Of a DNA stretch of 64,000 nucleotides, positions 1 through 8,878 are shown one piece after another. The number at the start of each line of letters is the position of its first letter. Position 1 is the first letter of the stretch. Position numbers and translations under genes: made by a program. The stretch is from Ghiorsea bivora (GTDB lineage Bacteria > Pseudomonadota > Zetaproteobacteria > Mariprofundales > Mariprofundaceae): the NCBI RefSeq assembly GCF_000744415.1, contig NZ_JQLW01000009.1, positions 124,001-188,000 on the forward strand. The letters are read 5' to 3'. A model generated the notes under the pieces. That model worked only from the letters and a program-made list of their open reading frames with translations, searched no databases and had not been told where the DNA came from.

Positions 1-65
1 ATATAAACGCATGGTTGTTTTATCATCACATATAGATTCTCGCCTACGCTGGAATGACGGACCTT

Positions 66-1610
66 TTATACGCCACTATATTGCGCATGCACTTCTCTAG
101 CGTGCATATTGGGAAGTTTATTTAATGCTGCGATCAAAGCCTTAGCCGATGCCACCACAATATCGGTGTCTGAACCTTGTGCATTCACAATACGCTCACC
201 ATCTTGCAAACGCACAGTCACTTCACCTTGCGCATCCGTGCCCGCAGTAATTGCATTCACTGAATACAACAAAAGTTTACCATTGGGTTCCACCAAAGAT
301 TTAATGGCTTTAAATGCTGCATCCACGGGGCCATCACCCTTGGCAGTAGCCTCAAATATTTCACCATCAATATCCAATTTCACTGCCGCCACTGGTGCAT
401 CTTTCGTGCCTGATGCCACATGCAAAGCCACAAGTTTCACATGTTCGGTATTGATTTCAGCATCTTCATTCAAAATCGCTTGCAAATCTTCATCAAAAAT
501 ATCTTTTTTCTTATCTGCCAACGCTTTGAAACGCTCAAACACAGCAACCAACTGCTCATCATCAAGCGTAACACCCAATTCAACATAGCGTGCTTTTAAT
601 GCAGCCCGCCCTGAATGTTTACCCAATACCATACGATTGGTATTCCAGCCCACAGATTCAGGGGTCATGATTTCATAAGTTTTTTTATGTTTTAAGACAC
701 CATCTTGATGAATACCCGATTCATGGGCAAAGGCATTTGCACCCACAATCGCTTTATTGGCTTGAATCGGCATACCTGTGATTTGTGAAACCAATTTCGA
801 GGTTTGCACAATTTTGGTGGTATCAATTCCTGTATCAATGTTATAACGGTCTGCACGTGTTTTCAAAATCATGACGATTTCTTCCAACGCCGCATTACCC
901 GCGCGTTCACCCAAACCATTGATGGTACACTCCACTTGCCTTGCCCCATTCTCCACCGCAGCCAAAGAGTTTGCCACAGCCAAACCCAAGTCATTATGAC
1001 AATGCACAGAAAAAATCGCTTGATCAGCATTGGGTACACGTTCACGCAACAACTTGATTTTACGGCCAAATTCATCAGGTGTCATATATCCCACAGTGTC
1101 AGGAATATTGATAACCGATGCACCTGCATCAATCACTTTTTCTACAATCCTACACAAAAAATCATCATCAGAGCGCCCTGCATCTTCTGCTGAAAACTCA
1201 ACATTTGCTACCAAGTTGCGTGCTTGTTTCACCGCAGCTACTGCACGCTCCACCACTTCATCAGGGCTCATTCTCAATTTTGCTTCCATATGAATCGGGC
1301 TGGTTGCGATAAACGTATGAATACGCCCTCTATCGCCTGCGGGTTTAATCGCTTCAGCCACGCCATCAATATCTTTAGGGTGCGCTCTAGCCAAACCAGC
1401 AATCATCGCATTGGGAACTTCGGCTGCAATTCGGTTTACCGCTGTAAAGTCATCTGGAGAAGCCACAGGGAAACCCGCTTCAATCACATCCACACCCAAT
1501 GCCGCAAGCGCATGGGCAATACGTAATTTTTCCTCAATATTCATTGAACAGCCAGGTGATTGTTCACCATCACGCAAGGTGGTATCAAATATGTATAAAC
1601 GGTCAGACAT
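66..1610 (-). CDS. leuA: 2-isopropylmalate synthase
   Basis: First committed step of leucine synthesis: condenses acetyl-CoA with 2-oxoisovalerate in the cytoplasm. The 514-residue protein opens with the HMGL-like TIM barrel ([10 protein letters not shown] near the N terminus, the metal-binding HCHNDLG, then [11 protein letters not shown]) and ends with the roughly 150-residue LeuA regulatory domain for leucine feedback, so it is full length. The start at 1610 is chosen over an upstream in-frame start at 1643 because AAGGAG sits 8 bases before it and family members begin at this point ([16 protein letters not shown]). It lies downstream of pssA on the same strand, separated by a leader ORF and terminator that look like a leucine attenuator. 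Confidence 0.96.
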   Translation of the reverse strand: MSDRLYIFDTTLRDGEQSPGCSMNIEEKLRIAHALAALGVDVIEAGFPVASPDDFTAVNRIAAEVPNAMIAGLARAHPKDIDGVAEAIKPAGDRGRIHTFIATSPIHMEAKLRMSPDEVVERAVAAVKQARNLVANVEFSAEDAGRSDDDFLCRIVEKVIDAGASVINIPDTVGYMTPDEFGRKIKLLRERVPNADQAIFSVHCHNDLGLAVANSLAAVENGARQVECTINGLGERAGNAALEEIVMILKTRADRYNIDTGIDTTKIVQTSKLVSQITGMPIQANKAIVGANAFAHESGIHQDGVLKHKKTYEIMTPESVGWNTNRMVLGKHSGRAALKARYVELGVTLDDEQLVAVFERFKALADKKKDIFDEDLQAILNEDAEINTEHVKLVALHVASGTKDAPVAAVKLDIDGEIFEATAKGDGPVDAAFKAIKSLVEPNGKLLLYSVNAITAGTDAQGEVTVRLQDGERIVNAQGSDTDIVVASAKALIAALNKLPNMHAREVHAQYSGV

Positions 1611-1654
1611 AAAACTTCTCCTTAAACCCAATCTTTTCATCAAACCCTTGGGCT

Positions 1655-1687
1655 AAAAACAAAAAAGCCACGGGGATAACCGTGGCT
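1655..1687 (-). terminator. leu attenuator terminator
   Basis: Read on the minus strand, an 8-bp perfect stem (AGCCACGG / CCGTGGCT, loop TTATCC) is followed directly by TTTTTTG, a textbook intrinsic terminator 45 bases before leuA. Its 5' arm with two flanking bases (CGAGCCA, 1689-1683) is also perfectly complementary to TGGCTCG at 1740-1734 inside the leader ORF. An alternative antiterminator hairpin is therefore possible. Confidence 0.8.
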
Positions 1688-1721
1688 CGAAACTTCAAAT
1701 ACTAAATAAAAACGTGTCTAT

Positions 1722-1799
1722 TCAGTCGGTGTACGAGCCAGTTCGGCACAATAATGTTGTGTCGAGTTCTACGAGCAGGTACAGGTTAAAACATTTCAT
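1722..1799 (-). CDS. leuL: Putative leu leader peptide (25 aa)
   Basis: A 25-codon ORF starts 20 bases after the pssA stop and ends 35 bases before the terminator in front of leuA. It contains six leucines, including the stretch NLYLLVELDTTLL with a tandem Leu-Leu pair (TTA TTG) at codons 16-17. Its 3' codons contain TGGCTCG, which can pair with the 5' arm of the terminator. Size, leucine content, position and the switchable hairpins are those of attenuator leader peptides. The weak point is the lack of a good Shine-Dalgarno before the ATG. The small size means chance cannot be excluded. Confidence 0.6.
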   Translation of the reverse strand: MKCFNLYLLVELDTTLLCRTGSYTD

Positions 1800-1819
1800 G
1801 CCGCGGAGTATGCGCTGCT

Positions 1820-2626
1820 TTAATCGTTATTGTCAACGTCAGTTTTTACTGGTTGTTTTGCTTTGGCTCGCGCCAATCGTTTCTTCAAACGCAAACGTGC
1901 CGCTTTTTGCCCCTGCCATACACTCATAATCGGACCATGCACACAGTACGCCAAAAACACACAAAATAGTACACGGTGTGGATCAATCACCAGCAGCACC
2001 ACAGCGGCTAAAATACTCACCAGCACTGCAAACGAACGTTTTTGTTTTAAATCAATATCTTTACCCGACAAAAACCGAACATTACTCACCAAAAGCCAAG
2101 CCAGAGCAATACTAAGAACCAACCACAAACCACTCGATGGCGTGGCATCAAAAGATGAATAAAACAACACACCCGATGCCATAAAAATGGCCAATGCAGG
2201 TGTAGGTAAACCTTGGAAATAACGTTTATCTTGGCTTGCAAGCTGCACATTAAACCTCGCCAAACGAAGTGCCGATCCAGCAACAATCAAAAAGGCAGCC
2301 AACCAACCCAGTTTATCATAAGGCGTTAATGCCCAAAGATAAACCAATACCGCAGGTGCAACCCCAAATGACATCATATCAGCCAGAGAATCAAGCTCAG
2401 CACCAAATGCAGTTTCCGCATTCAATAAACGTGCAACACGCCCATCCAACATATCAAAAATAGCAGCGCCAATAATACCCCAAGCAGCATTTTCATAGTT
2501 GCCCTGAATCGTGCTTACCAGCGAATAAAAGCCACAAAGCAGACCAAGCAAGGTAAACATACTTGGTAATACGTAGATTCCTCTACGTTTAATGGTATGC
2601 ACTGGGCGGTTTTTTTTATCTTCCAT
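1820..2626 (-). CDS. pssA: CDP-diacylglycerol-serine O-phosphatidyltransferase
   Basis: Makes phosphatidylserine, the precursor of phosphatidylethanolamine, from CDP-diacylglycerol and serine at the inner membrane. The 268-residue protein carries the CDP-alcohol phosphotransferase signature in FDMLDGRVARLL...GAELDSLAD (D-G-x2-A-R-x8-G-x3-D-x3-D) near residues 60-85, surrounded by several hydrophobic segments, with a basic C-terminal tail. It starts 3 bases after the stop of a 59-residue membrane-protein ORF and is followed by the putative leu leader and leuA. A pssA-leuA pairing is common in proteobacteria. Length is normal for the short type-II PssA. Confidence 0.93.
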   Translation of the reverse strand: MEDKKNRPVHTIKRRGIYVLPSMFTLLGLLCGFYSLVSTIQGNYENAAWGIIGAAIFDMLDGRVARLLNAETAFGAELDSLADMMSFGVAPAVLVYLWALTPYDKLGWLAAFLIVAGSALRLARFNVQLASQDKRYFQGLPTPALAIFMASGVLFYSSFDATPSSGLWLVLSIALAWLLVSNVRFLSGKDIDLKQKRSFAVLVSILAAVVLLVIDPHRVLFCVFLAYCVHGPIMSVWQGQKAARLRLKKRLARAKAKQPVKTDVDNND

Positions 2627-2629
2627 GGG

Positions 2630-2809
2630 TTAAACAGTTTCCTTTTTACGCGCCAACATCATTGCAGCCATTGTCCATATTAAACCATAAGAACCTATGA
2701 CTGCAATCCCTGAACCAACAACAAATAAGAAACTATCTGGCGCAAAAGGAATAACACCGCACGCGCGCCCTTGATTTGCTTTAGAAGATAAAGAAGTTTG
2801 CTTATTCAT
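2630..2809 (-). CDS. Small single-span membrane protein, unknown function
   Basis: A 59-codon ORF fills the space between the cytochrome c lipoprotein gene and pssA on the same strand, ending 3 bases before the pssA ATG. The first 20 residues are polar (MNKQTSLSSKANQGRACGVI). A hydrophobic stretch follows (about residues 24-50: FLFVVGSGIAVIGSYGLIW), and then a basic end (LARKKETV), giving one probable membrane span with a cytoplasmic C terminus. No family is recognised. The upstream Shine-Dalgarno is weak. Tight coupling to pssA and a plausible membrane topology argue that it is real. Confidence 0.5.
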   Translation of the reverse strand: MNKQTSLSSKANQGRACGVIPFAPDSFLFVVGSGIAVIGSYGLIWTMAAMMLARKKETV

Positions 2810-2877
2810 ATGGCAAAGCCTACAAATAAAGCCTAAACAAGCAATCTAAAAGCAAAAAGGGGATAAACAAAACAAAC

Positions 2878-3609
2878 TTACTTGGCAAAAATTGCTGCAG
2901 CCAACGCGTTGTATGTAAACTTACCTTTGCCAACCTGTTTTTTTATCAAGTTTTTATACTGGGCTGTCATGGTTTTCGCTTTTTTCTTCCACTTCACATC
3001 AAATGCAACAACGCGCCTGTTTTCCACAGCAAAGCCACTTTCAAATACTGCAGCCAAAGTGTCAGCTGAGCCGTAAGCTGCTTGAATTTTCTTCCATGAT
3101 GGCCCGACTTTATCTTTATTTGTTGCATGACAAGATTTACATTTTTTCGTTAATGCATTCGCTTTAGCCATATCCATTATGGGTTCTGATTTAAGCATGA
3201 TATCGCTTGGCGCAGGGCTGGGCTCACTTTTAATGGGTCCTTTACCTTGTACGCGTGGTGCAATAACTTTTTTAACTTTAGGGCTTGGGGCTGGCGCAAC
3301 TTCAGGTGTTTTCTTTGCAACAGTTGTAACGACTGGTTTTGTTTCCTTGGCTTTGGCAGCAGGTTTAGGTTTGACTCTTTCTTTTTTTACAGTTGTCTCT
3401 TTAACAGGTGCTGGAACAATATTTGTATCGGCAGGTTTTTCTTTTTTCATCACTTTATCAGCAGGCACAGGCACTGTAGTCGTATTTATCTTCACCTGCT
3501 CTTTTTCAATGGGTTTCACCTTTGCTGCGGCTGGTGTTGTTTGCTCATTACTTTCTTGAGTACACGCAGCCAAACTCATCACTGCTAACATAACCATGAA
3601 TATTTTCAT
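2878..3609 (-). CDS. Lipid-anchored mono-heme cytochrome c with Lys/Pro-rich linker
   Basis: The 243-residue protein begins with a lipoprotein signal (VMSLAAC, lipidated Cys16). About 120 residues rich in Lys, Pro, Ala, Val and Thr follow, resembling a long periplasmic tether. The protein ends in a class-I cytochrome c domain with one CKSCH haem site (Cys157/Cys160/His161), a GPSW segment and a likely distal Met near 214. It probably carries electrons in the periplasm while anchored to a membrane. Its ATG overlaps the dxs stop (ATGA), so it is translationally coupled to dxs, an unexpected neighbour for a cytochrome. The redox partner cannot be told from sequence. Confidence 0.8.
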   Translation of the reverse strand: MKIFMVMLAVMSLAACTQESNEQTTPAAAKVKPIEKEQVKINTTTVPVPADKVMKKEKPADTNIVPAPVKETTVKKERVKPKPAAKAKETKPVVTTVAKKTPEVAPAPSPKVKKVIAPRVQGKGPIKSEPSPAPSDIMLKSEPIMDMAKANALTKKCKSCHATNKDKVGPSWKKIQAAYGSADTLAAVFESGFAVENRRVVAFDVKWKKKAKTMTAQYKNLIKKQVGKGKFTYNALAAAIFAK

Positions 3610-5480
3610 AATACCCCCCTCACTTGTTCAACAATACCCATTTTATCCAGTTTCAAGTCACGTAAAATCTCAGCTTGCGTCCCGTGCTCTGGAAAGACAT
3701 CTGGCATGGCAATATGCACAAATGCGCCCGACCAACCCGATTTTAACGCCTCCACAGCAATCTTCTCGCCTATTCCACCTTCACCCACACCTTCTTCAAC
3801 CACAACCAAGGGTTTATGCTTGGGCAAATGTTTGATGATGGCATCAACATCCAAAGGTTTGACAAACCTCAAGTTTAGCAATGCAAAGTCTTTCTTATCT
3901 TCTTCTTTTAGCGTTTCCACAGCAGCTTTCGCATCAGAGAAACGTGTCCCCACAGATACAATCAAACCATCTTTTCCTTGTTCAATCACCTCTGCCTTAC
4001 CCACAGGTATTAATGCTGGTGTTTCAGATTCTAAACCCAAACCCGAACCACGCGGATAACGAATCGCCACAGGGCCATCGATATCTTCCAATGCTGTTTT
4101 AAGCATATGTGTGAGTTCAATTTCATCTTTAGGGCACATCATGGTCATATTCGGCAAACATCTGAGGTAGGCAATATCAAACATACCCGTATGCGTAGCA
4201 CCATCAGCACCCACAATACCTGCCCTATCCAAACACATCACCACATGCAAATTTTGAATGCAAATATCATGGATGATTTGGTCGTAAGCGCGTTGTAAAA
4301 ACGTGGAATAAATTGCCACCACAGGTTTCATGCCCGAACAAGCCAAACCACCCGCAAAAGTAAGCGCATGTTGTTCAGCAATTCCTACATCGATGCAACG
4401 CTCAGGAAACATTTTGGCAAACTTCGATAAACCTGTACCACCAGGCATGGCTGCAGTAATGGCAACAATAGATGCATCTTCTTGTGCCAAATGAATCAAT
4501 GTATCCCCAAACGCTTGGGTATATGTTTTAGGTGCATTGGCATTTTTAACAGGTGTACCCGACTTCAAACAATACGGGCCCAAACCATGCCAAGTTTCCG
4601 GGTCTTCTTCCGCGGGTTCATAACCCAAACCTTTTTTAGTTAAGACATGCAAAAGCACAGGGCCTTTTAAATCTTTGCAATTCTCTAAGGTAGGCAGCAA
4701 GGTATCAAAATCATGCCCATCAATAGGGCCAATATATCTAAAACCAAGCTCTTCAAACAATGTGCCCGGTGTAATCATGCCTTTGACATGTTCTTCCAAA
4801 CGTTTGGCAACATCAAACACTGCAGGCACTTTATTTAAAATCTTTTTCGCCGCTTCTTTAGCATGGGTATAATTTTTATCGGTGATAATACGCGCCAAAT
4901 ACGATGACATTGCACCCACATTGGGTGCAATCGACATTTCATTATCATTCAGGATGACCAACAAATTATTCTCATTGCCGCCAGCATGATTCAAAGCTTC
5001 AAAAGCCATGCCACCACCCAACGAACCGTCACCAATCACTGCAATCGCATGATTATGTTGATGTTGCAAATCTCTACCGATAGCAAAACCATAAGCTGCT
5101 GAAATCGAAGTTGAAGCATGACCCGCACCGAAACAATCATGTTCGGATTCTTTGCGTTTGGTAAAACCATTCAAACCATCATATTGACGCATGGTCGGCA
5201 TGCCTTGCAAACGACCCGTAAGAATTTTATGCGGGTAGGCTTGATGCCCGACATCCCAAACAATTTTATCTCGCGGTGAATCAAACACATAATGCAAAGC
5301 AACTGATAATTCCACCACGCCAAGCCCTGCACCCAAATGCCCACCAATCGGGGCTAAAGTTTCAATCAAATAATCACGCATTTGTTGCGACAGTTCTGGT
5401 AATTGCGATGTTTTCAAGCGTTTTAAAGCATCTACACCATCAATGGCGTGCAATAAGTCCAAGTTTTTCGTATCTGACAT
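3606..5480 (-). CDS. dxs: 1-deoxy-D-xylulose-5-phosphate synthase
   Basis: First enzyme of the MEP isoprenoid pathway: thiamine-diphosphate-dependent condensation of pyruvate and glyceraldehyde 3-phosphate. The 624-residue protein has the GDGSLGGGMAFEAL...NDNEMSI ThDP/Mg motif, the transketolase pyrimidine domain (DVGIAEQHALTFAGGLA) and a C-terminal domain (VVVEEGVGEGGIG), at the family's usual length. Its ATG overlaps the ispA stop (TAATG), and its stop overlaps the cytochrome c start (ATGA). xseB-ispA-dxs is a widely conserved operon, and it also provides the prenyl precursors needed for quinones and undecaprenol. Confidence 0.97.
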   Translation of the reverse strand: MSDTKNLDLLHAIDGVDALKRLKTSQLPELSQQMRDYLIETLAPIGGHLGAGLGVVELSVALHYVFDSPRDKIVWDVGHQAYPHKILTGRLQGMPTMRQYDGLNGFTKRKESEHDCFGAGHASTSISAAYGFAIGRDLQHQHNHAIAVIGDGSLGGGMAFEALNHAGGNENNLLVILNDNEMSIAPNVGAMSSYLARIITDKNYTHAKEAAKKILNKVPAVFDVAKRLEEHVKGMITPGTLFEELGFRYIGPIDGHDFDTLLPTLENCKDLKGPVLLHVLTKKGLGYEPAEEDPETWHGLGPYCLKSGTPVKNANAPKTYTQAFGDTLIHLAQEDASIVAITAAMPGGTGLSKFAKMFPERCIDVGIAEQHALTFAGGLACSGMKPVVAIYSTFLQRAYDQIIHDICIQNLHVVMCLDRAGIVGADGATHTGMFDIAYLRCLPNMTMMCPKDEIELTHMLKTALEDIDGPVAIRYPRGSGLGLESETPALIPVGKAEVIEQGKDGLIVSVGTRFSDAKAAVETLKEEDKKDFALLNLRFVKPLDVDAIIKHLPKHKPLVVVEEGVGEGGIGEKIAVEALKSGWSGAFVHIAMPDVFPEHGTQAEILRDLKLDKMGIVEQVRGVL

Positions 5481-6370
5481 TATTGCCCTCGCTTTAAAAT
5501 ATAAGTAGCCAAGCTTTTTAACTGATGCCCTGCTTCACCTTGCATAGGTTCACAGGCTTGCAGTGCAATTTCACACAGTTCACCCGCCAACTCTCTTGCT
5601 TTTGTCACACCCAATACCGATACATAAGTTGCCTTGTTTTGCGCCTCATCTTTACCGGCACTTTTACCCAAGGCTTCACTCGTTGCTGTGGCATCCAAAA
5701 TATCATCAGCGATTTGAAACAAAAGCCCGACTGCCTTACCAAACCGCGAACATGCTTGAAACTGTTCATCCGATGCATTTGCTAATTTCGCACCCGCTTC
5801 ACATGACCAACGCAACAGTTCACCCGTTTTGTGCAAGTGGATACGCTCCACTTGCAAAACATTATCCACCCTTTGGTTTTCCGCCAAAATATCCATCATT
5901 TGACCACCCACCATACCTTGGCAGCCAGCCGCAAGAGCCATATCTTTAATCAAAGCTAAACGTGTATATGCATCGGCATCCAAATCTGCGAGCAGCTCAA
6001 AACTTAATGCTTGTAAGGCATCAGCAGCAAGCACTGCCGTTTCTTCATCAAACTGCTTATGACACGTGGGTTTACCGCGTCTAAAGTCATCATCGTCCAT
6101 ACAAGGCAAGTCATCATGAATCAATGAATATGTATGCATACATTCAATACTTGCCGCAGCAGGTATAACCGTTTGCAAATTTTGCCCACCACAAGCCTCA
6201 TAACATGTTAAGACCAGCGCAGGTCGAACACGTTTACCACCTGCTAATAAAGAATATAACATAGCATCCAATAAACGGGAAGGCACATGTGAACGCCTTG
6301 CTTCTAGCGTTTGTTTAGAAAAATCTTCGACCAATAATGCATGCTCAAAAAGAAAATTAGGGGCTTTCAT
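5480..6370 (-). CDS. ispA: Farnesyl diphosphate synthase
   Basis: Short-chain polyprenyl synthase that condenses isopentenyl diphosphate with DMAPP/GPP to make farnesyl diphosphate. The 296-residue protein carries the first Asp-rich motif (HDDLPCMDDDDFRRGK, about residues 85-100) and the second (QIADDILD), both binding Mg-diphosphate, plus GGKRVRP for substrate phosphate. The ATG at 6370 overlaps the xseB stop as TGATG and is preferred to a TTG one codon upstream. It sits between xseB and dxs in the conserved operon and shows nothing atypical. Confidence 0.95.
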   Translation of the reverse strand: MKAPNFLFEHALLVEDFSKQTLEARRSHVPSRLLDAMLYSLLAGGKRVRPALVLTCYEACGGQNLQTVIPAAASIECMHTYSLIHDDLPCMDDDDFRRGKPTCHKQFDEETAVLAADALQALSFELLADLDADAYTRLALIKDMALAAGCQGMVGGQMMDILAENQRVDNVLQVERIHLHKTGELLRWSCEAGAKLANASDEQFQACSRFGKAVGLLFQIADDILDATATSEALGKSAGKDEAQNKATYVSVLGVTKARELAGELCEIALQACEPMQGEAGHQLKSLATYILKRGQ

Positions 6371-6582
6371 CAACGCTCACCATCTGCATCAAGAATTTGT
6401 AGACGTTGCTCAGCATCATCCAGTAACTTTTCACATTGGCGCGTTAATATCACACCTTCTTCAAAGGCTTTCACACTATCTTCAAGTGATAGTTTTCCAG
6501 ACTCCAACTTCTCTACCATGGTTGTTAAACCATCCAGAGCCTGCTCAAATGATAAATCTTGATGTTTGTCTTTGCTCACCAT
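6370..6582 (-). CDS. xseB: Exodeoxyribonuclease VII small subunit
   Basis: A 70-residue helical protein typical of XseB (LSFEQALDGLTTMVEKLESG, LSLEDSVKAFEEGV, CEKLLDDAEQRLQIL). It pairs with XseA to degrade single-stranded DNA. It is the first gene of xseB-ispA-dxs and its stop overlaps the ispA start. The large subunit gene xseA is not in the window. Confidence 0.93.
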   Translation of the reverse strand: MVSKDKHQDLSFEQALDGLTTMVEKLESGKLSLEDSVKAFEEGVILTRQCEKLLDDAEQRLQILDADGER

Positions 6583-6598
6583 ATACCCCGCATCTTAA

Positions 6599-6618
6599 AA
6601 AGCTAACATTAAAGCTTT
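6599..6618 (-). terminator. Weak terminator candidate after the DUF2461 gene
   Basis: On the minus strand AAAGCT / AGCTTT form a 6-bp stem with an 8-base loop, followed by TTTTT-like residues, between the DUF2461 stop (6644) and xseB. The stem is short and AT-rich, so it may not terminate efficiently. Confidence 0.3.
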
Positions 6619-6643
6619 AAGGGTTAGGGTCAATGCTGCCCAA

Positions 6644-7321
6644 TCAAAACGGCACACGGACAGCCCTACACAACTCTTTTACATAAGGTGCGCCAAGCTC
6701 AAAATAACCCATCACTATGTCCGCAAAGTCTTCTTCCAATACCAATTCAGGTGGAATATCCGCAATCGCGATAAAGTCTTTACGTTTTAATTCTTCAATC
6801 ATGGGGTGGTCTAAGGGATAACCTTTGGGCGCGCGTTTTAAGGATTCACCACTAAGCTTAAAATGTTTAAGGAATTTCTCATCACTTTTTGCATCCAGCC
6901 AGCTTTGGGGAAATGTATCAATATGCTGACGAATCATTTTTAGGCCGTCTGCATGCGGGCTCCACTTGCCGACACCAATAAATACACGACTGGGCTCAAT
7001 ATGCACATAAAACCCAGGTGCATGCACATCTTTGCCCTGCTCATGACGAAACTGAATACCTATGTTCGTTTTATACGGTGTTTTATTTTTAGAAAAACGC
7101 ACATCACGGTACACCCGCATCAGCGAACCACCCATATTACTGGCTTTCGCCATAAAATGTGGCGACAGCTTCTCAAGGTTGGGTGCAACTGCTTCTATAA
7201 ATGAAAATGCAGGCTCACGTACACATGCCTCATATTCATCTTTATGCTCATTAAACCAGTCGCGGTTATTATTCTCCGACAACTGCCGTAAAAATAAGAA
7301 TGTGTCTTCACCAAATGCCAT
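6644..7321 (-). CDS. DUF2461 family protein
   Basis: This 225-residue cytoplasmic protein matches the DUF2461/TIGR02453 pattern: FLFLRQLSENNNRDWFNEHKDEY near the start, then GGSLMRVYRDVRFSKNKTPYKTN, HIEPSRVFIGVG and a C-terminal DIVMGYFELGAPYV. The biochemical function of the family is not established. The ATG at 7321 is chosen over an upstream TTG (7333) because GAGG stands 7 bases before it. It is the gene downstream of cysN but is separated from it by a palindromic repeat, so it may or may not belong to the sulfur operon. Confidence 0.8.
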   Translation of the reverse strand: MAFGEDTFLFLRQLSENNNRDWFNEHKDEYEACVREPAFSFIEAVAPNLEKLSPHFMAKASNMGGSLMRVYRDVRFSKNKTPYKTNIGIQFRHEQGKDVHAPGFYVHIEPSRVFIGVGKWSPHADGLKMIRQHIDTFPQSWLDAKSDEKFLKHFKLSGESLKRAPKGYPLDHPMIEELKRKDFIAIADIPPELVLEEDFADIVMGYFELGAPYVKELCRAVRVPF

Positions 7322-7343
7322 CGGATACCTCAATCACGCAGAA

Positions 7344-7442
7344 TATTGTTGCAATCCTGTTTTAGAGCAAAGAAAGCGCGCGCAGCTTACGAGTTGTAAG
7401 TGAGCACGCTTGATGCAGCTATGGAATAGAATTGGGACAATA
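7344..7442. repeat. Intercistronic palindromic element, copy 1
   Basis: It lies between the cysN stop and the DUF2461 start. The outer arms are imperfect inverted repeats (left tattgttgcaatcctgtt, right complement tattgtcccaattctatt). The inner core holds gagcaaag, a long hairpin (AAGCGCGC...GCACGCTT around CTTAC/GTAAG) and the conserved 3' box gatgcagctatgg. The core recurs at 8775, 18381, 18826 and 45011 with different arms. Confidence 0.65.
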
Positions 7443-7451
7443 GGCAAGTGA

Positions 7452-8732
7452 TTAGACTATCATACCTGCGCCGACTGTATTGTTTGTGAATGCGTCGATG
7501 ATAATAAATGAACCCGTTGCTCTATTATCTTGATACGAATCACAGTTTAACGGCTGTTGTAATTTGAATGTAATCTGACCAATTTCATTCATCGCCAATG
7601 CATCGGCATCTTGCTTCTCAAGCGAATGAATATCACGCTTGAAGTCCACATTATCCACCAAGGCTTTGACTTGACGTGTTGTATGTTTAATCACGTATTT
7701 TTTGCGTTTTTCTAATGGTTCATCACCAATCCAACACACATTAGCGGTTAATGATTTCTCACCTGTGGTTTCCTCACCTGTATGCACCAACATATCACCA
7801 CGTGAAATATCAATATTATCATTCAGCGTTAAAGTAATACTTTGTGGCGCAAACGCTTCTTCTAAATTACCATCAAAGGTGACAATTTCTTTCACCGTAG
7901 AGCTTAGGCCTGATGGCACCACTGAAATTGCATCACCAACTTTAACTGTTCCCGATGCAATCGTACCCATAAAACCACGATAATCAGGCAAATCTGCTGT
8001 TTGTGGTCGATTGACCAACTGCACAGGCATACGGAAGGGTTTTTCGTCCAAATCATCCAACACAGACAAAGACTCCAAAGTCTCAAGCAATGTATTGCCC
8101 TCATACCAATCCATATGATTACCACGTATGGTCACCATATCACCCGTAAGTGCTGACATGGGTGTACAAATCAAATCTTTAATGCCTTGTTTGGCACAAT
8201 ATTCATCCATTTCTTCACGAATTTTCTCAAAAGTAGCTTGGTCATAATCCACCAAGTCCATTTTATTCACCGCCACAATCAAGTGCGGGATACCCAACAA
8301 ACCCAAAATATGGGTATGACGTTTGGTCTGCGCCAACACACCATGACGTGCATCAATCAAAATAATCGCAGCATTGGCAGTGGATGAACCCGTCACCATA
8401 TTACGCGTATATTGTTCATGCCCTGGGCAATCTGCCATAATAAATTTACGTTTGGGCGTAGCAAAATAACGGTATGCCACATCAATGGTGATACCTTGCT
8501 CACGCTCGGCTGAAAGACCATCGGTCAACATCGCCAAATCAATTTCTGCAGCTGAAGAAATAGTGGTTGTACCCTTCTTCTTACGCACAGCCATCAATTG
8601 ATCTTCAAATGCACCCTTGGTATCAATCAGAAGACGACCAATCAAGGTTGATTTACCATCATCCACACTGCCCACTGTCACCAAACGCAGCAGCTCAATT
8701 TCTTTTACGATGTCAAAATTTGCTTTAGTCAT
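7452..8732 (-). CDS. cysN: Sulfate adenylyltransferase subunit 1 (GTPase)
   Basis: GTPase subunit of ATP sulfurylase. GTP hydrolysis drives the CysD-catalysed activation of sulfate to APS. The 426-residue protein shows translation-factor GTPase motifs: P-loop GSVDDGKST (residues 21-29), EREQGITID, DCPGHEQYTRN and NKMDLV, followed by EF-Tu-like beta-barrel domains. No APS kinase (CysC) domain is fused at the C terminus, which agrees with an APS-type (not PAPS-type) CysH in the same operon. It is the last recognisable sulfur gene of the operon, separated from cysD by 146 bases holding a palindromic element. Confidence 0.96.
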   Translation of the reverse strand: MTKANFDIVKEIELLRLVTVGSVDDGKSTLIGRLLIDTKGAFEDQLMAVRKKKGTTTISSAAEIDLAMLTDGLSAEREQGITIDVAYRYFATPKRKFIMADCPGHEQYTRNMVTGSSTANAAIILIDARHGVLAQTKRHTHILGLLGIPHLIVAVNKMDLVDYDQATFEKIREEMDEYCAKQGIKDLICTPMSALTGDMVTIRGNHMDWYEGNTLLETLESLSVLDDLDEKPFRMPVQLVNRPQTADLPDYRGFMGTIASGTVKVGDAISVVPSGLSSTVKEIVTFDGNLEEAFAPQSITLTLNDNIDISRGDMLVHTGEETTGEKSLTANVCWIGDEPLEKRKKYVIKHTTRQVKALVDNVDFKRDIHSLEKQDADALAMNEIGQITFKLQQPLNCDSYQDNRATGSFIIIDAFTNNTVGAGMIV

Positions 8733-8774
8733 TTTTTCTTTCCTATTTAATCCACTAAAAATGATTCAGATTGC

Positions 8775-8860
8775 TTCTCAAGCGTTCAAGAGCAAAGCAA
8801 GCAAGCGTAGTGTGCTTTTGCACATAAGCATACTTGATGCTGCTATTGGATGCTTAAAAG
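8775..8860. repeat. Intercistronic palindromic element, copy 2
   Basis: It sits between cysD and cysN. The arms ctcaagcgttcaa and ttggatgcttaaa pair over about ten consecutive positions if G-U pairs are allowed, which suggests selection at the RNA level. The core has gagcaaag, GTGTGC-TTTT-GCACAT and the box gatgctgctattgg, matching the other copies. Confidence 0.65.
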
Positions 8861-8878
8861 GTGATATGCATTATTTTT

